Of a stretch of DNA of 64,000 nt, positions 32,792 to 40,915 are shown piece by piece. This DNA comes from Fervidibacter canadensis (GTDB taxonomy: Bacteria; Armatimonadota; Fervidibacteria; Fervidibacterales; Fervidibacteraceae). Location of the stretch: assembly GCA_041446545.1 (NCBI GenBank), contig JBGOEJ010000005.1:87928-151927 (forward strand), read 5' to 3'. The stretch's first letter is position 1; each line of letters opens with the position of its first letter. Position numbers and translations under genes: made by a program. The notes under the pieces are model-generated. The model did not search any database. It worked only from the letters and a program-made list of their open reading frames with translations, and was not told the origin of the DNA.

Positions 32792-33904
32792 CTAACGGCT
32801 TCCGAGGGTGACGGTGAACTCTTGGCGTTGTCCGTTGCGTAGGACCTCAATTTTCACTCTCGCTCCGCCTGGTTGCTGAAGGACGAGCCGACGCAAGTGC
32901 GCCGCATCTTTGACGGGAATGCCGTTGAAACGAACGATGACATCGCCAGGGCGCAGCCCTGCTAAGTAAGCGGGCGAATTGATAAACATCTCCTTGATGA
33001 CCGCTCCCGCTTCTGCCGTGATGCCCAGTCGCCGTGCTTCGGGAGAATTCGCATCTATCAAATCAGCGACGCCTAACAACCCTCGCGTAACCCGCCCACC
33101 TTTTAGCAAGCGGTCAAGGATGCGCTTGACTTCATTGATAGGAATGGCAAAGCCGATGCCAATGTTACCGCCTTGCCCAATGATGAAGGTGTTGATACCG
33201 ACGACCTCGCCAGAAAGGTTCAGCAATGGTCCACCACTGTTGCCAGGGTTGATGGCGGCATCGGTTTGGATAAAGGACGAGACGGCTGGGCGTCCGTCTA
33301 GTTCCTCAAACTCCCGCCCCTTAGCGCTAACGACGCCCACCGTGACGGTCTTATCCAACCCGAAGGGATTACCGACAGCCATCACCCACTCACCTTTTTG
33401 CAGTTTGTCCGAATCGCCCAGTGGCAGCGCCGTGAATCGTTGGTGTGTCCCTTCTACCTTGAGGACAGCGACATCCAAAAGCGGGTCGTAACCGACAAGA
33501 CGGGCAGGAAATTCGTCGCGTTCGCTGATGCCGACGCGGATGGTGTCAGCGTTGGCGACGACATGGAAATTGGTCAGCACATAGCCATCGCTGCGGAAGA
33601 AAAAGCCCGAACCGTAGTTGGCAGGAACACGCTCAGGCACTTTCTCGCCGAAAAAGAACTCGCGAAACAGCCGATACTCTTCGGGCACAGGCGCTGTCGT
33701 GGCGATGTGGACGACGCTGTTTTCCGCCATTTTTGCGACTTGCACGAAAGGTGCTGATAAGGACGCTCCTCCTTTGACGGGAGCAGCAGTAACGGGTAGC
33801 AAAAGGTCAGCAGGGTTAGGCGCTCTCAGCCATCGGGCAATTTGATAGCCAGCGAAAATGCCGACGAGCAAGACAGCCGCAAAGAGAAGGACAAATTTGC
33901 GCAC
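32792..33904 (-). CDS. htrA: HtrA/DegP-like serine protease, membrane anchored, one PDZ
   Basis: Periplasmic quality-control protease. I prefer a GTG start at 33904, because AAGGGGG lies eight bases upstream; an ATG at 33928 would overlap tpiA and has no visible ribosome site. The first 25 residues form an uncleaved anchor (FVLLFAAVLLVGIFAGYQI). The catalytic triad is evident: His in TNFHVV, Asp in DPLLDVAVLKV, Ser in INPGNSGGPLLNL. The chaperone-like loop region GIGFAIPINEVKRIL follows. A single PDZ domain occupies the last ~100 residues (LAGLRPGDVIVRFNG). It is just downstream of tpiA and probably co-transcribed. Confidence 0.88.
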   Translation of the reverse strand: MRKFVLLFAAVLLVGIFAGYQIARWLRAPNPADLLLPVTAAPVKGGASLSAPFVQVAKMAENSVVHIATTAPVPEEYRLFREFFFGEKVPERVPANYGSGFFFRSDGYVLTNFHVVANADTIRVGISERDEFPARLVGYDPLLDVAVLKVEGTHQRFTALPLGDSDKLQKGEWVMAVGNPFGLDKTVTVGVVSAKGREFEELDGRPAVSSFIQTDAAINPGNSGGPLLNLSGEVVGINTFIIGQGGNIGIGFAIPINEVKRILDRLLKGGRVTRGLLGVADLIDANSPEARRLGITAEAGAVIKEMFINSPAYLAGLRPGDVIVRFNGIPVKDAAHLRRLVLQQPGGARVKIEVLRNGQRQEFTVTLGSR

Positions 33905-33917
33905 GGTAGATGCCCCC

Positions 33918-34742
33918 TTAGCAGCCATTGTGGGCTTTCATCATTGCAACGGTTTTGACGATGGTCGCAAAACTTTCGGGATTCAATGACGCTCCACCGA
34001 CCAATCCGCCATCAATGTGCTCTTGAGCGGCTAAGTCAGCGATGTTGTCGGGTGTGATACTGCCCCCATACAAAATGCGGACTTGTTGGGCAACATCACC
34101 AAACTGCTCACTGATCAGGTGACGGATGAGCCCGCAGACACGATTGGCTTCTGGAGCATCACACACCTTGCCCGTCCCAATCGCCCAAACTGGTTCGTAG
34201 GCAACGACAAGACGCTTGACTTGTTCTGCGGTCAAGCCATCCAAAGCCTGACGGAGTTGATGGGCGATGACAGCGTCCGTTTGCTCTGCTTCTCGTTCTG
34301 CCAAAGTCTCCCCGACACAAAGAATGGGCGTTAAGTCATGTCTCAAAGCAGCATGCAGTTTGCGGTTGACAGAAGCGTCCGTCTCACCGAAGATGCTGCG
34401 CAGTTGGGCGTTTTCCAATTCAGGATCAGGTTTTCCGAACCGCCCACGCCGTTCACTATGCCCGATAATGACGAAGGAACAACCGACATCCCGCAACATG
34501 ATGGGTGAAATTTCACCCGTGAAAGCACCTTGCTCCCGCCAGAACAAATTTTGCGCCCCCAAGGCGACCTGCGTGCCCCGCAATCGCTGACCAACCGCCC
34601 AAAGCGCCGTGAAAGGCGGGCAAAGAACAACCGTGCAAGACGGGATTTCTTGAATGGCAGGTAAAAAAGCGTCCACAAAAGCGACGGCTTCGCCGACCGT
34701 CTTGTGCATCTTCCAATTCGCCGCAACCACTGGCTCTCGCAT
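33918..34742 (-). CDS. tpiA: Triosephosphate isomerase
   Basis: Interconverts dihydroxyacetone phosphate and glyceraldehyde 3-phosphate. The 274-residue protein has the lysine motif NWKMHK, the catalytic-His motif IIGHSERR, the catalytic-Glu motif AYEPVWAIGTG, and the phosphate loop YGGSITPDN with GGLVGGASL. It is about 20 residues longer than usual, with most of the excess after the HSERR motif (GRFGKPDPELENAQLRS before IFGETD). GGAGGGAT precedes the ATG. The stop codon lies close to the protease start. Confidence 0.95.
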   Translation of the reverse strand: MREPVVAANWKMHKTVGEAVAFVDAFLPAIQEIPSCTVVLCPPFTALWAVGQRLRGTQVALGAQNLFWREQGAFTGEISPIMLRDVGCSFVIIGHSERRGRFGKPDPELENAQLRSIFGETDASVNRKLHAALRHDLTPILCVGETLAEREAEQTDAVIAHQLRQALDGLTAEQVKRLVVAYEPVWAIGTGKVCDAPEANRVCGLIRHLISEQFGDVAQQVRILYGGSITPDNIADLAAQEHIDGGLVGGASLNPESFATIVKTVAMMKAHNGC

Positions 34743-34857
34743 AAACCTATCCCTCCGTCGGCAAAATTGTGACGCGAAGGGAACGCTAAGGATGTCCGAG
34801 CCGATAGGCGTTGGTGTGACTTGCCGAGCGCCTTTAGGACGCTAAAAAAACCTGTTG

Positions 34858-35081
34858 GAACGGCTAAAGCCGCGACAGGGTCTTTGCCGCAACAGTCTGT
34901 CAGCCGAAACGAGCCGTCAGTCCCATCAAGATTGCCAGCCGTAACGGGCTAACAGCCATAACAAGGCGGCATTGTCGCGGCTAATAGCAGCACCAACAGA
35001 AGGTCAGATGGAGCGTCGGTTTGCTCTCCTTGCTCAAGTGGCTATCAGCCACGACCAAAATGGCTTTCAGCCGCGAGACAC
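34858..35081 (+). repeat. Degenerate hairpin-repeat array
   Basis: This stretch contains no gene. It holds a run of short stem-loops such as CGGCTAAAGCCG, GGGCTAACAGCC, GTGGCTATCAGCCAC and TGGCTTTCAGCC, about 20-25 bases apart and often followed by a CGA or ACA triplet. The best-preserved units are at 35030-35078. Similar units occur at 35975-36085 (inverted), 57410-57460 and weakly near 61013-61035. Confidence 0.6.
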
Positions 35082-35120
35082 AAAACCTTTCCCATGACTT
35101 TCCGAACACACTCAGGAGCG
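35030..35120 (+). repeat. Left copy of an inverted repeat pair
   Basis: Matches the reverse complement of 35975-36085 over its length, starting TTGCTCAAGTGGCTATCA, continuing through the ACCAAAATG unit, CACAAAACC and GACTTTCCGAACAC, and ending near GGAGCGC. The right copy has one extra ~22-base hairpin unit. The pair brackets tRNA-Trp. Confidence 0.6.
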
Positions 35121-35121
35121 C

Positions 35122-35150
35122 TTGACAGAGGGACAAAATCAACCTAAACT
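35122..35150 (+). promoter_or_regulatory. Sigma-70-type promoter for tRNA-Trp
   Basis: TTGACA (35122-35127) is a perfect -35. It is followed after exactly 17 bases by TAAACT (35145-35150), which matches the -10 at four of six positions. The start site would lie about 40 bases upstream of the tRNA. It is the best-looking promoter in the window. Confidence 0.7.
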
Positions 35151-35199
35151 TTGCGATGCCTTCGGGATAACCCTGCCTTGCTCAACGGCTCGCTGTAAT

Positions 35200-35273
35200 G
35201 GGGCGGTAGCTCAGTTTGGGAGAGCGCGGGACTCCAAATCCCGTGGTCGGGGGTTCAAATCCTCCCCGCCCCG
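35200..35273 (+). tRNA. tRNA-Trp (anticodon CCA)
   Basis: A full cloverleaf folds by hand. The acceptor stem GGGGCGG pairs with CCGCCCC (35266-35272), followed by a G discriminator. The D-stem is GCTC/GAGC. The anticodon stem CGGGA/TCCCG (35227-35231 and 35239-35243) carries the loop CTCCAAA with anticodon CCA at 35234-35236. The T-stem is GGGGG/CCTCC with the loop TTCAAAT. The 3' CCA is not encoded. Confidence 0.95.
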
Positions 35274-35967
35274 TGGATTTTCTTTTTCTGCCTCTTTCGC
35301 TCTTTCTGTGGGTATCAGCCTGAGTCGGAAGTCTTTCACTTGAGATTTGGTATTCCCCACGAGGAAACATCGGTGTGTCGGCAGGAGCATTGATTGTTAC
35401 TCCCGTCCAACCCGTGTGGGTGAAGTTGAAGCAACACATCGGTGAGGGGTAGGAAATGCGCATGCGGGAATTTGCAACGCCTCATAGCGAACCGTTTTGG
35501 GAGCAATTCGGTCGGCGACAAAACGGGCATGTTTAAGCAACGGTTCCACTTCGTTCGGGTCAAAGTTCTCTTGCGCCATCTCTTCCTGTAAGTGAACGAC
35601 AACGCAGCAGCAGTTGATGTGAAAGGGAGGCAAGTAGGCATTGAAGGCATCTTTAGGGCAGGTGGGATTTTAAATGGTGCGGGTGGTTTGGCTGTCCGCC
35701 TTTAAGTCAACAAAGGAAAATTATCGGACTTTTTGGGCTCAAAAAGCGCAAAAGCGACGGACGGTTTAGGACATGAGAAAAGGTTGCCATCGGGAGCAGG
35801 AGACGGACTTACATACAGGTCATTGCTGGCGGGAACTTTCAAACAAGAACGCCGTTTAAAGCGAAGGATGAGACGGCAAGGCAGCCGAAGCGAGCGACAA
35901 AGTTTGTCGGGGACTACAACCGCAAGCAAGTCGCACCTTGAACGTCCGTCGGCTTCTCGTTGGCTTT
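35274..35967. other. Region without a convincing gene; possible gene remnant
   Basis: No reading frame here is supported. On the minus strand (about 35397-35650) a frame contains PPFHINCCCVVVHLQEEMAQ, whose PPFH.NC.C pattern recalls the C-terminus of phage head-morphogenesis (Mu F/SPP1 gp7) proteins. It has a stop shortly upstream, so at most it is a remnant. The segment 35870-35967 is rich in short direct and inverted repeats. Confidence 0.3.
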
Positions 35968-35974
35968 TCATCGG

Positions 35975-36085
35975 AGCGCAAGGGTGTTCGGAAAGTCGTG
36001 CAATCGGTTTTGTGCGTCGCGGTTGAAAGGCATTTTGGTCGTGGCTGATAGCCATCTTGGTCGTGATTGATAGCCACTTGAGCAA
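35975..36085 (-). repeat. Right copy of the inverted repeat pair
   Basis: The reverse complement of the left copy at 35030-35120, with an additional hairpin unit (CCAAGATGGCTATCAGCCAC). The outer end is 36085 (TTGCTCAAGTGG read on the minus strand). See the left copy for the shared blocks. Confidence 0.6.
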
Positions 36086-36188
36086 TGAGCAACCCGTGAG
36101 CAACTTATGCTTCCTCACACCCTCTCGGAACGCAGGAAACTTCTTCGCTGTGGAAATTGTTGAGGTGAAAGGGTGGCGATAACCTGTT

Positions 36189-36650
36189 ATGCGAAAGAAA
36201 CCCGCCATCACTTTGACCATCTTGTCGCCTTTGCCCCGCCAAGGGCGAAGGGAATTGGCGCATAAGGTGCGCCGTGCCGTTCAATTGACCTTGCAAGGCG
36301 AAGGGTATACTGAGCCGACGCATGTCAGCCTTGTCTTCTGCGACGACGCCACTATCCACGCCCTCAACCGCCAGTTTTTAAATCACGACTATCCGACCGA
36401 TGTCCTTAGTTTCCCGCTGAATGCTATGACGCCTGAAGGTGCTCGCTTGCTGGGCGAAATCATCATCAGTGTGGAGACGGCAGAACGCAATGCTCGCCGC
36501 TATCGGCAACCTTTGGAGCGCGAATTGCTTCGTTTGGTCATTCACGGAACTTTGCACCTTCTCGGCTACGATGACACCACGCCCGAGAATCGCCGACGGA
36601 TGCGCCGAAAGGAATTGGCTTACTTGCGGAAAGTGACGGTCAAAACTTGA
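36189..36650 (+). CDS. ybeY: Endoribonuclease/rRNA maturation factor YbeY
   Basis: Zinc-dependent factor for 16S rRNA 3'-end processing and ribosome quality control. The 153-residue protein has FLNHDYPTDVLSFPLN and LGEIIISVETAERNA, both conserved in the family, and the metal motif HGTLHLLGYDD. The usual third histidine (GYDH) is replaced by Asp here, which might still ligate metal. Its end overlaps the convergent gene at 36620 by 31 bases. The region between the repeat arrays and this gene has no other feature. Confidence 0.9.
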   Translation: MRKKPAITLTILSPLPRQGRRELAHKVRRAVQLTLQGEGYTEPTHVSLVFCDDATIHALNRQFLNHDYPTDVLSFPLNAMTPEGARLLGEIIISVETAERNARRYRQPLERELLRLVIHGTLHLLGYDDTTPENRRRMRRKELAYLRKVTVKT

Positions 36651-37633
36651 CGGGTTGGATGGCTTTGCTTTGTCACCTGCTGCCATGATCGCAAAGCGCT
36701 TTGCAGCATCGCCACAAACTGGTCGGGCTCGTCGCTGCTCTTCCAACCTTTGGGATGCAGCGCCGTTTTGCCGTCGGGGGAAAGGACGAAGGTGCGCTGT
36801 TGGAAGGTGCGGAAAAGCCAGAGTGTAACGGGGTCGTGCTGTATTCGCTCCCATTCCCGCCGCACCGACGCCAATGCGGGCAAATCGGGAACGGGTTGTT
36901 CTGTGACATTCACCCAGACAGGCACGAAGTGCTGCCGAACTAAGGCGATAACGCGGGCATCCGAGAGCGACCGCTCTCGCAAAACCGTTCCGCCCGCTCA
37001 GCAGGGCTCTTGAGGCTTGCCTCCCGCCACCAAAACGAGCAAGAGCGGTTTGCTTGTTCGGATGGCTTCTGCCTGCGCCGTCGCAAAGTCGGTGTGCCAG
37101 CGGATTTGAAGCCAGCGGCAACTTTTCGTTTCGGGGCGTGCCCATCGCCCTGCCATCCCGCCGAGCGCCAACGCGTAACCCAATACCACCATCAAAGCGG
37201 CGAACCCGCAAAGGAGCATTTGACCGATGGGTTGATGGTCATTTGGTTGAAAAGCCTCCCGCACCGCAGGGCGTGTCAGCATCCAGAGTGTCCAAAGGGC
37301 GACACTCATCTGAAGAAGCCGCCAAGGGACGGCGTTGTTGAGCGCCGCAAAAACAAGGGCATTGACCAAACCCCAAAGGTGTAAGGCGATGGCAGCCATG
37401 CGGGCACTTTCTCGCCCCGCCCAAAGCCCCCAACCTGTCAACCAGTTGGCAACAAACAGCGTCAAAGACAACCCGCCGAGAAGCGGTAAGACGGTGTCAT
37501 TGGTCGTCGGAGCGAAGGGGGCAGTGACGGCGTAAGCCACCAAACCGAACAGTCCCCACCAAAGATGCCAAAGTGCCGTCAGCAACATCAACCCGCTGAT
37601 CAGGCGAACGCTCCAAAAGCGTGATGCGGTCAT
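36620..37633 (-). CDS. Membrane protein with thioredoxin-like domain and an in-frame TGA (candidate selenoprotein)
   Basis: Read from ATG 37633 (GGAAGGAGGAG upstream) the protein has about five hydrophobic segments (for example LISGLMLLTALWHLWWGLFG and GQMLLCGFAALMVVLGYALA). A thioredoxin-like domain follows: WHTDFATAQAEAIRTSKPLL, then GGKPQEPC. The next codon, 36998-37000, is TGA, but the same frame continues without another stop for 125 codons and completes the thioredoxin-like fold: RSLSDARVIALVRQHFVPVW, then FQQRTFVLSPDGKTALHPKG. Residue 212 would be selenocysteine, directly after Cys211. A bSECIS-like hairpin follows the TGA. Alternatives are a nonsense-mutated gene or two adjacent genes. 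As two frames: 36998-37633, and 36620-36982 from a TTG without a clear ribosome site. Confidence 0.6.
36953..36997 (-). promoter_or_regulatory. Candidate bacterial SECIS element after the in-frame TGA
   Basis: The 45 bases directly 3' of the TGA (minus strand) fold into an outer stem GCGGGC/GCCCGC (36992-36997 with 36953-36958), an asymmetric internal loop, and an inner 7-bp perfect stem CGAGAGC/GCTCTCG (36973-36979 with 36962-36968) closed by the tetraloop GGTC (36969-36972). The apical loop starts 25 bases after the TGA, and its first two bases are G. Both fit the described bacterial SECIS rules, and the E. coli fdhF loop also contains GGUC. Confidence 0.5.
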
Positions 37634-37802
37634 GTTCGTCTCCTCCTTCCGTCGCCGATATCGCTGCCATTTGCCTTTACAGCCCCGCCATCTATCGGTT
37701 GCAAGTGACAAGCGGCTGCCATCGTCACACTTCGTTTGCCGTCGCCAACATTGTGGGGGGTGTTGATATGGGCGCATCATTTGAAGCGAAGGGGGATGCG
37801 GG

Positions 37803-40181
37803 ATGGCTTTAGAGTTTCGCCGTGCCCTCGTCGCCGTCTTTGCTTTGTCCTTTTGTGGGTTGGCATTGGAGGTGGCGTTGACACGCGTTTTTGCCGTCGT
37901 GCTCCGATACCATTTCGCCTTCTTCGCTATCGCTTTGGCGCTTTGCGGGTTGGGGTTAGGCAGTTACCTTGCCCACGCCCTTTCCCTCCGTTCGGTTACT
38001 GCCCGTCGTTGGACATCGTTCGCTTTCGCTTTTCCCATCACGACGCTTTTGGCGCTTTGGATGCTCCTTGCCGTTGTGCTACCGACCAATCCCAATGCTT
38101 TTTGGTTGGCGGGGTTTGTCACCCTCGTGCCGTTCCTTTGCTTGGGCGTCCTGCTGGCGACTCTCTTTGGCTCTTTTGCGGAAGTGAGTGGGCGTCTTTA
38201 CGCCGCCGACTTAGCGGGGGCGGCGATGGCTGCCGTCGGCGTCATCTTTTTGCTAAACGCTTTTGGCGGGTTGAATGCCGTCATCGCCCTTAGTGCCCTC
38301 GCTTTCCTGACCGCTGCTTTCCTCGTCGCCCCGCGTTGGTCACCCATCGCCTTCGCTCTCAGCCTGCTCACCTTTGCCTTCGCCATCGCCAACCGAACGG
38401 GGCGCTATCTGGACTTACCGCCATTGCGCCGTGCCGACCCACAAATTGCCAAACCGATGCTGCAGGAGTTGGCGACAGGGCAATCACGCATCGTCGCCAC
38501 CTTGTGGAACGCTTTCTGCCGCACGGATGCCGTGCAGGACAAGGGCGAACCTGATTTGCTGCATCTTTACACCGACGGGGAAGTGCCGGCGTTGATGGTG
38601 CGGTTGAAGGGAGGCGATTTGAGAGACGGCGCTTGGCTGATGGGAACGGTGATGGGAATCCCTTATGCCCTCTTGACGATGCCCTCTCAAAAAGGCGAAC
38701 CGCCTCGGCGCCTTAATGCCGTCTTAGCGCTCGGTTCGGGTGGTGGCGTGGATGTTATCTGCGCCTTGCTGGCAGGCGCTCAACGGGTGGATGCCGTAGA
38801 TGTCAACCCTGCGATGAAGGTGTTTGCCGACCGCTTCCGAGAGTTCAACGGGCGTATTTACGAGCGACGGGGCGTCCATTTCCGTATCGCCGAAGCCCGC
38901 GCTTTCGTCCGACAGACAAACCGCCGTTACGACTTGATCGTCATGGCATTGACGCAGACGGCGACAATGGGACGGGCAGGTTTGGCGCTGGTGGAAAGTT
39001 TCGTCCACACAAAGGATGCCTGCCGCGATTATTGGCGTCGCTTAAGCCGCCGGGGCATGGTTGCCCTCATCACTCAAGAACCCTTCTTAGCGATGCGTTG
39101 GTGGCTGACTTGCTTAGAAGTGGTGCAAGAGCAGACAGGCAAATTGGTAACGGATGCCGCCCGCCATTTGGCTTGGTGGCAGTTGCCGCCCGACCTTTGG
39201 CGCTTCACGCCCTACCGCAACCTTGTCGTCATGGCACGGATGCCTTTCAGCGAACGCGATGCTTTGCTTTTGCGAACCGTCACGAAGCGATGGCGAGTGC
39301 TCCCAATGGCGGTGCCCTTCGTCGGCGCAGAAGAGCCGATGGCATCGGTGTTGCGGGGCGAATTTTCTGCCGCTGATGTCATCGCTGACATCCGATGGCG
39401 GCAGGGCGTAGATGTGCGCCCTGTGACGGACGATGCGCCCTTCTTCGTGGACTTATCGCCGACGGTTCCGCCATTGCTGTGGCAATTTGCCGCCTTCGCT
39501 GCCGCTTTGGTCATTGCCTTAGCGGCACTTGTCGGATGGCAGCAGTGTCCTGTTATCGCCACTGCTCCACAACAGCCCTCCGTCGCCCATCGCCTGTCGC
39601 TGCCCTTTGGGCTGCTGACAGGATTTGTCGCCTTGCTGGGTGTCGGGTTTATGTCGGTGGAAATCGGCTTGTTGCAGCGTTCCATTTTGCTTTTGGGCAG
39701 CCCGACCCACACTGTCGCCCTTTTCGTTTGCGCCTTGCTTTTGGGGGGAGCGGCAGGCAGTTGGTTCACTCAAGGCACACCGGATGCGCAAATTGCTGAG
39801 CGTGCCCAAATGGCGGTCATCGTCGTCGCCGCTCTTGTTTCCCTCCTCGGTTGGCTCATCGGTCCGCTCGTTCAAGCCCTTCACGGGTTACCTTTGCCGA
39901 TGCGGGGCGCAGCCCTTTTTTTGCTGGGTTTTAGCGTCGGCGTTCCGATGGGCATGCCGTTCCCGTTGGCGATGCGTTGGGCGCAAGGGGAAAAAGTGAG
40001 CGTTCCTTACCTTTGGGGTGTCAATGGGGTGATGTCCGTCGTCGGTTCTGTCAGTGCGGTCATGTTCGGTAAGTTGATGGGTTACAGCCGTGCCGTGATT
40101 TTGGGGGCGGCGTGCTATTTGTTGGCGGCAGCCTTGCTGCAACTGTGGCGGCGGGACACCGACCGAACCCGCCAGCGATGA
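37803..40181 (+). CDS. Membrane protein with spermidine-synthase-like (methyltransferase fold) domain
   Basis: A 792-residue protein with AAGGGGG eight bases upstream. Seven or so N-terminal helices (residues about 1-195) precede a soluble Rossmann domain near residues 300-420: NAVLALGSGGGVDVICALLA, then VDAVDVNPAMKVFADRF and RRYDLIVMALT. Further C-terminal helices (about 555-780) complete it, with WGVNGVMSVVGSVSAVM near the end. This layout matches large membrane proteins annotated as spermidine synthase-like; the Asp box for polyamine chemistry is not clearly present, so the reaction is unknown. The end overlaps lgt by 67 bases. Confidence 0.6.
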   Translation: MALEFRRALVAVFALSFCGLALEVALTRVFAVVLRYHFAFFAIALALCGLGLGSYLAHALSLRSVTARRWTSFAFAFPITTLLALWMLLAVVLPTNPNAFWLAGFVTLVPFLCLGVLLATLFGSFAEVSGRLYAADLAGAAMAAVGVIFLLNAFGGLNAVIALSALAFLTAAFLVAPRWSPIAFALSLLTFAFAIANRTGRYLDLPPLRRADPQIAKPMLQELATGQSRIVATLWNAFCRTDAVQDKGEPDLLHLYTDGEVPALMVRLKGGDLRDGAWLMGTVMGIPYALLTMPSQKGEPPRRLNAVLALGSGGGVDVICALLAGAQRVDAVDVNPAMKVFADRFREFNGRIYERRGVHFRIAEARAFVRQTNRRYDLIVMALTQTATMGRAGLALVESFVHTKDACRDYWRRLSRRGMVALITQEPFLAMRWWLTCLEVVQEQTGKLVTDAARHLAWWQLPPDLWRFTPYRNLVVMARMPFSERDALLLRTVTKRWRVLPMAVPFVGAEEPMASVLRGEFSAADVIADIRWRQGVDVRPVTDDAPFFVDLSPTVPPLLWQFAAFAAALVIALAALVGWQQCPVIATAPQQPSVAHRLSLPFGLLTGFVALLGVGFMSVEIGLLQRSILLLGSPTHTVALFVCALLLGGAAGSWFTQGTPDAQIAERAQMAVIVVAALVSLLGWLIGPLVQALHGLPLPMRGAALFLLGFSVGVPMGMPFPLAMRWAQGEKVSVPYLWGVNGVMSVVGSVSAVMFGKLMGYSRAVILGAACYLLAAALLQLWRRDTDRTRQR

Positions 40182-40915
40182 TAAGCAAGCGTCAGGCAAA
40201 ACAGCATCAATGACAGCCACTGCGCTTCCGTCAATCCGTTGACGACTTTCGCCGTCACTCCTGCCCGCACAAATTCCACAAAGAAGCGCAAGAGCGAATA
40301 GCCCATCAACCACAGGGCGAAAACGGCGCCGTCGTAAGGGGCGCTGCGGCGGTAACGGACGAGCGACACAAAGAGCAGCAACAAGCCTGCCGCCTCGTAA
40401 AGTTGGGCAGGATGGCTGGGCAAGGTGTCAATGCCCAAGGCGGGATTGTGAAAGATGACGCCGATGGGCAAAGTCGTCGGGGTGCCATAGCAACAACCGT
40501 TCAGGAAGCAACCGATGCGTCCGAAGATGTGTCCCAACGCCAAACTGGGTGCTAAGGCGTCTGCCACTTCGGCGAAAGCGACCCGATAACGATGGCAGAC
40601 CCACCCGACACCCATGACCCCACCTAAGACAGCCCCGTGAAAAGACAGCCCACCATCCGACCAAATCATGACGATGGCGGGCAGGTTCGTTCGGTAAACC
40701 GACCAATTGAGGGCGACATAAAGCAACCGCGCCCCGACAACGCCCAAGGCGATGGCAGCAAGGGTGACATCGTAGAGCAAGTCGTCGCTTAACTTTCGGC
40801 GACGAAATTCGCCCCTTGCCCATAAAAGTCCCGCCAACACGCCAACCGCCACCATCACGCCGTAACTGCGGATGGGAACGGGACCGAGCCGACACAAAAT
40901 CGGGTGCAAAAGCAT
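40115..40915 (-). CDS. lgt: Prolipoprotein diacylglyceryl transferase
   Basis: Adds diacylglycerol to the lipobox cysteine of exported lipoproteins at the inner membrane. The signature GHIFGRIGCFLNGCCYG is intact, and there are about seven transmembrane segments (PIRSYGVMVAVGVLAGLLW first). The C-terminal part contains LYEAAGLLLLFVSLV and GYSLLRFFVEFVR. ATG 40915 overlaps the trmFO TGA (TGATG), though a GTG three bases earlier is also possible. It is the last gene of the envelope run and converges with the gene at 37803. Confidence 0.93.
   Translation of the reverse strand: MLLHPILCRLGPVPIRSYGVMVAVGVLAGLLWARGEFRRRKLSDDLLYDVTLAAIALGVVGARLLYVALNWSVYRTNLPAIVMIWSDGGLSFHGAVLGGVMGVGWVCHRYRVAFAEVADALAPSLALGHIFGRIGCFLNGCCYGTPTTLPIGVIFHNPALGIDTLPSHPAQLYEAAGLLLLFVSLVRYRRSAPYDGAVFALWLMGYSLLRFFVEFVRAGVTAKVVNGLTEAQWLSLMLFCLTLAYHRWRVRSVSRRHSCSKAAANK

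Noticed and set aside
34858..35081. A CRISPR array
   Set aside because: The repeats are short, imperfect hairpins with no constant spacer length or unique spacers, and no cas genes are in the window.
35702..36220. A 172-codon minus-strand frame over the right repeat array
   Set aside because: It runs through the repeat units and lacks domain, signal or ribosome site.
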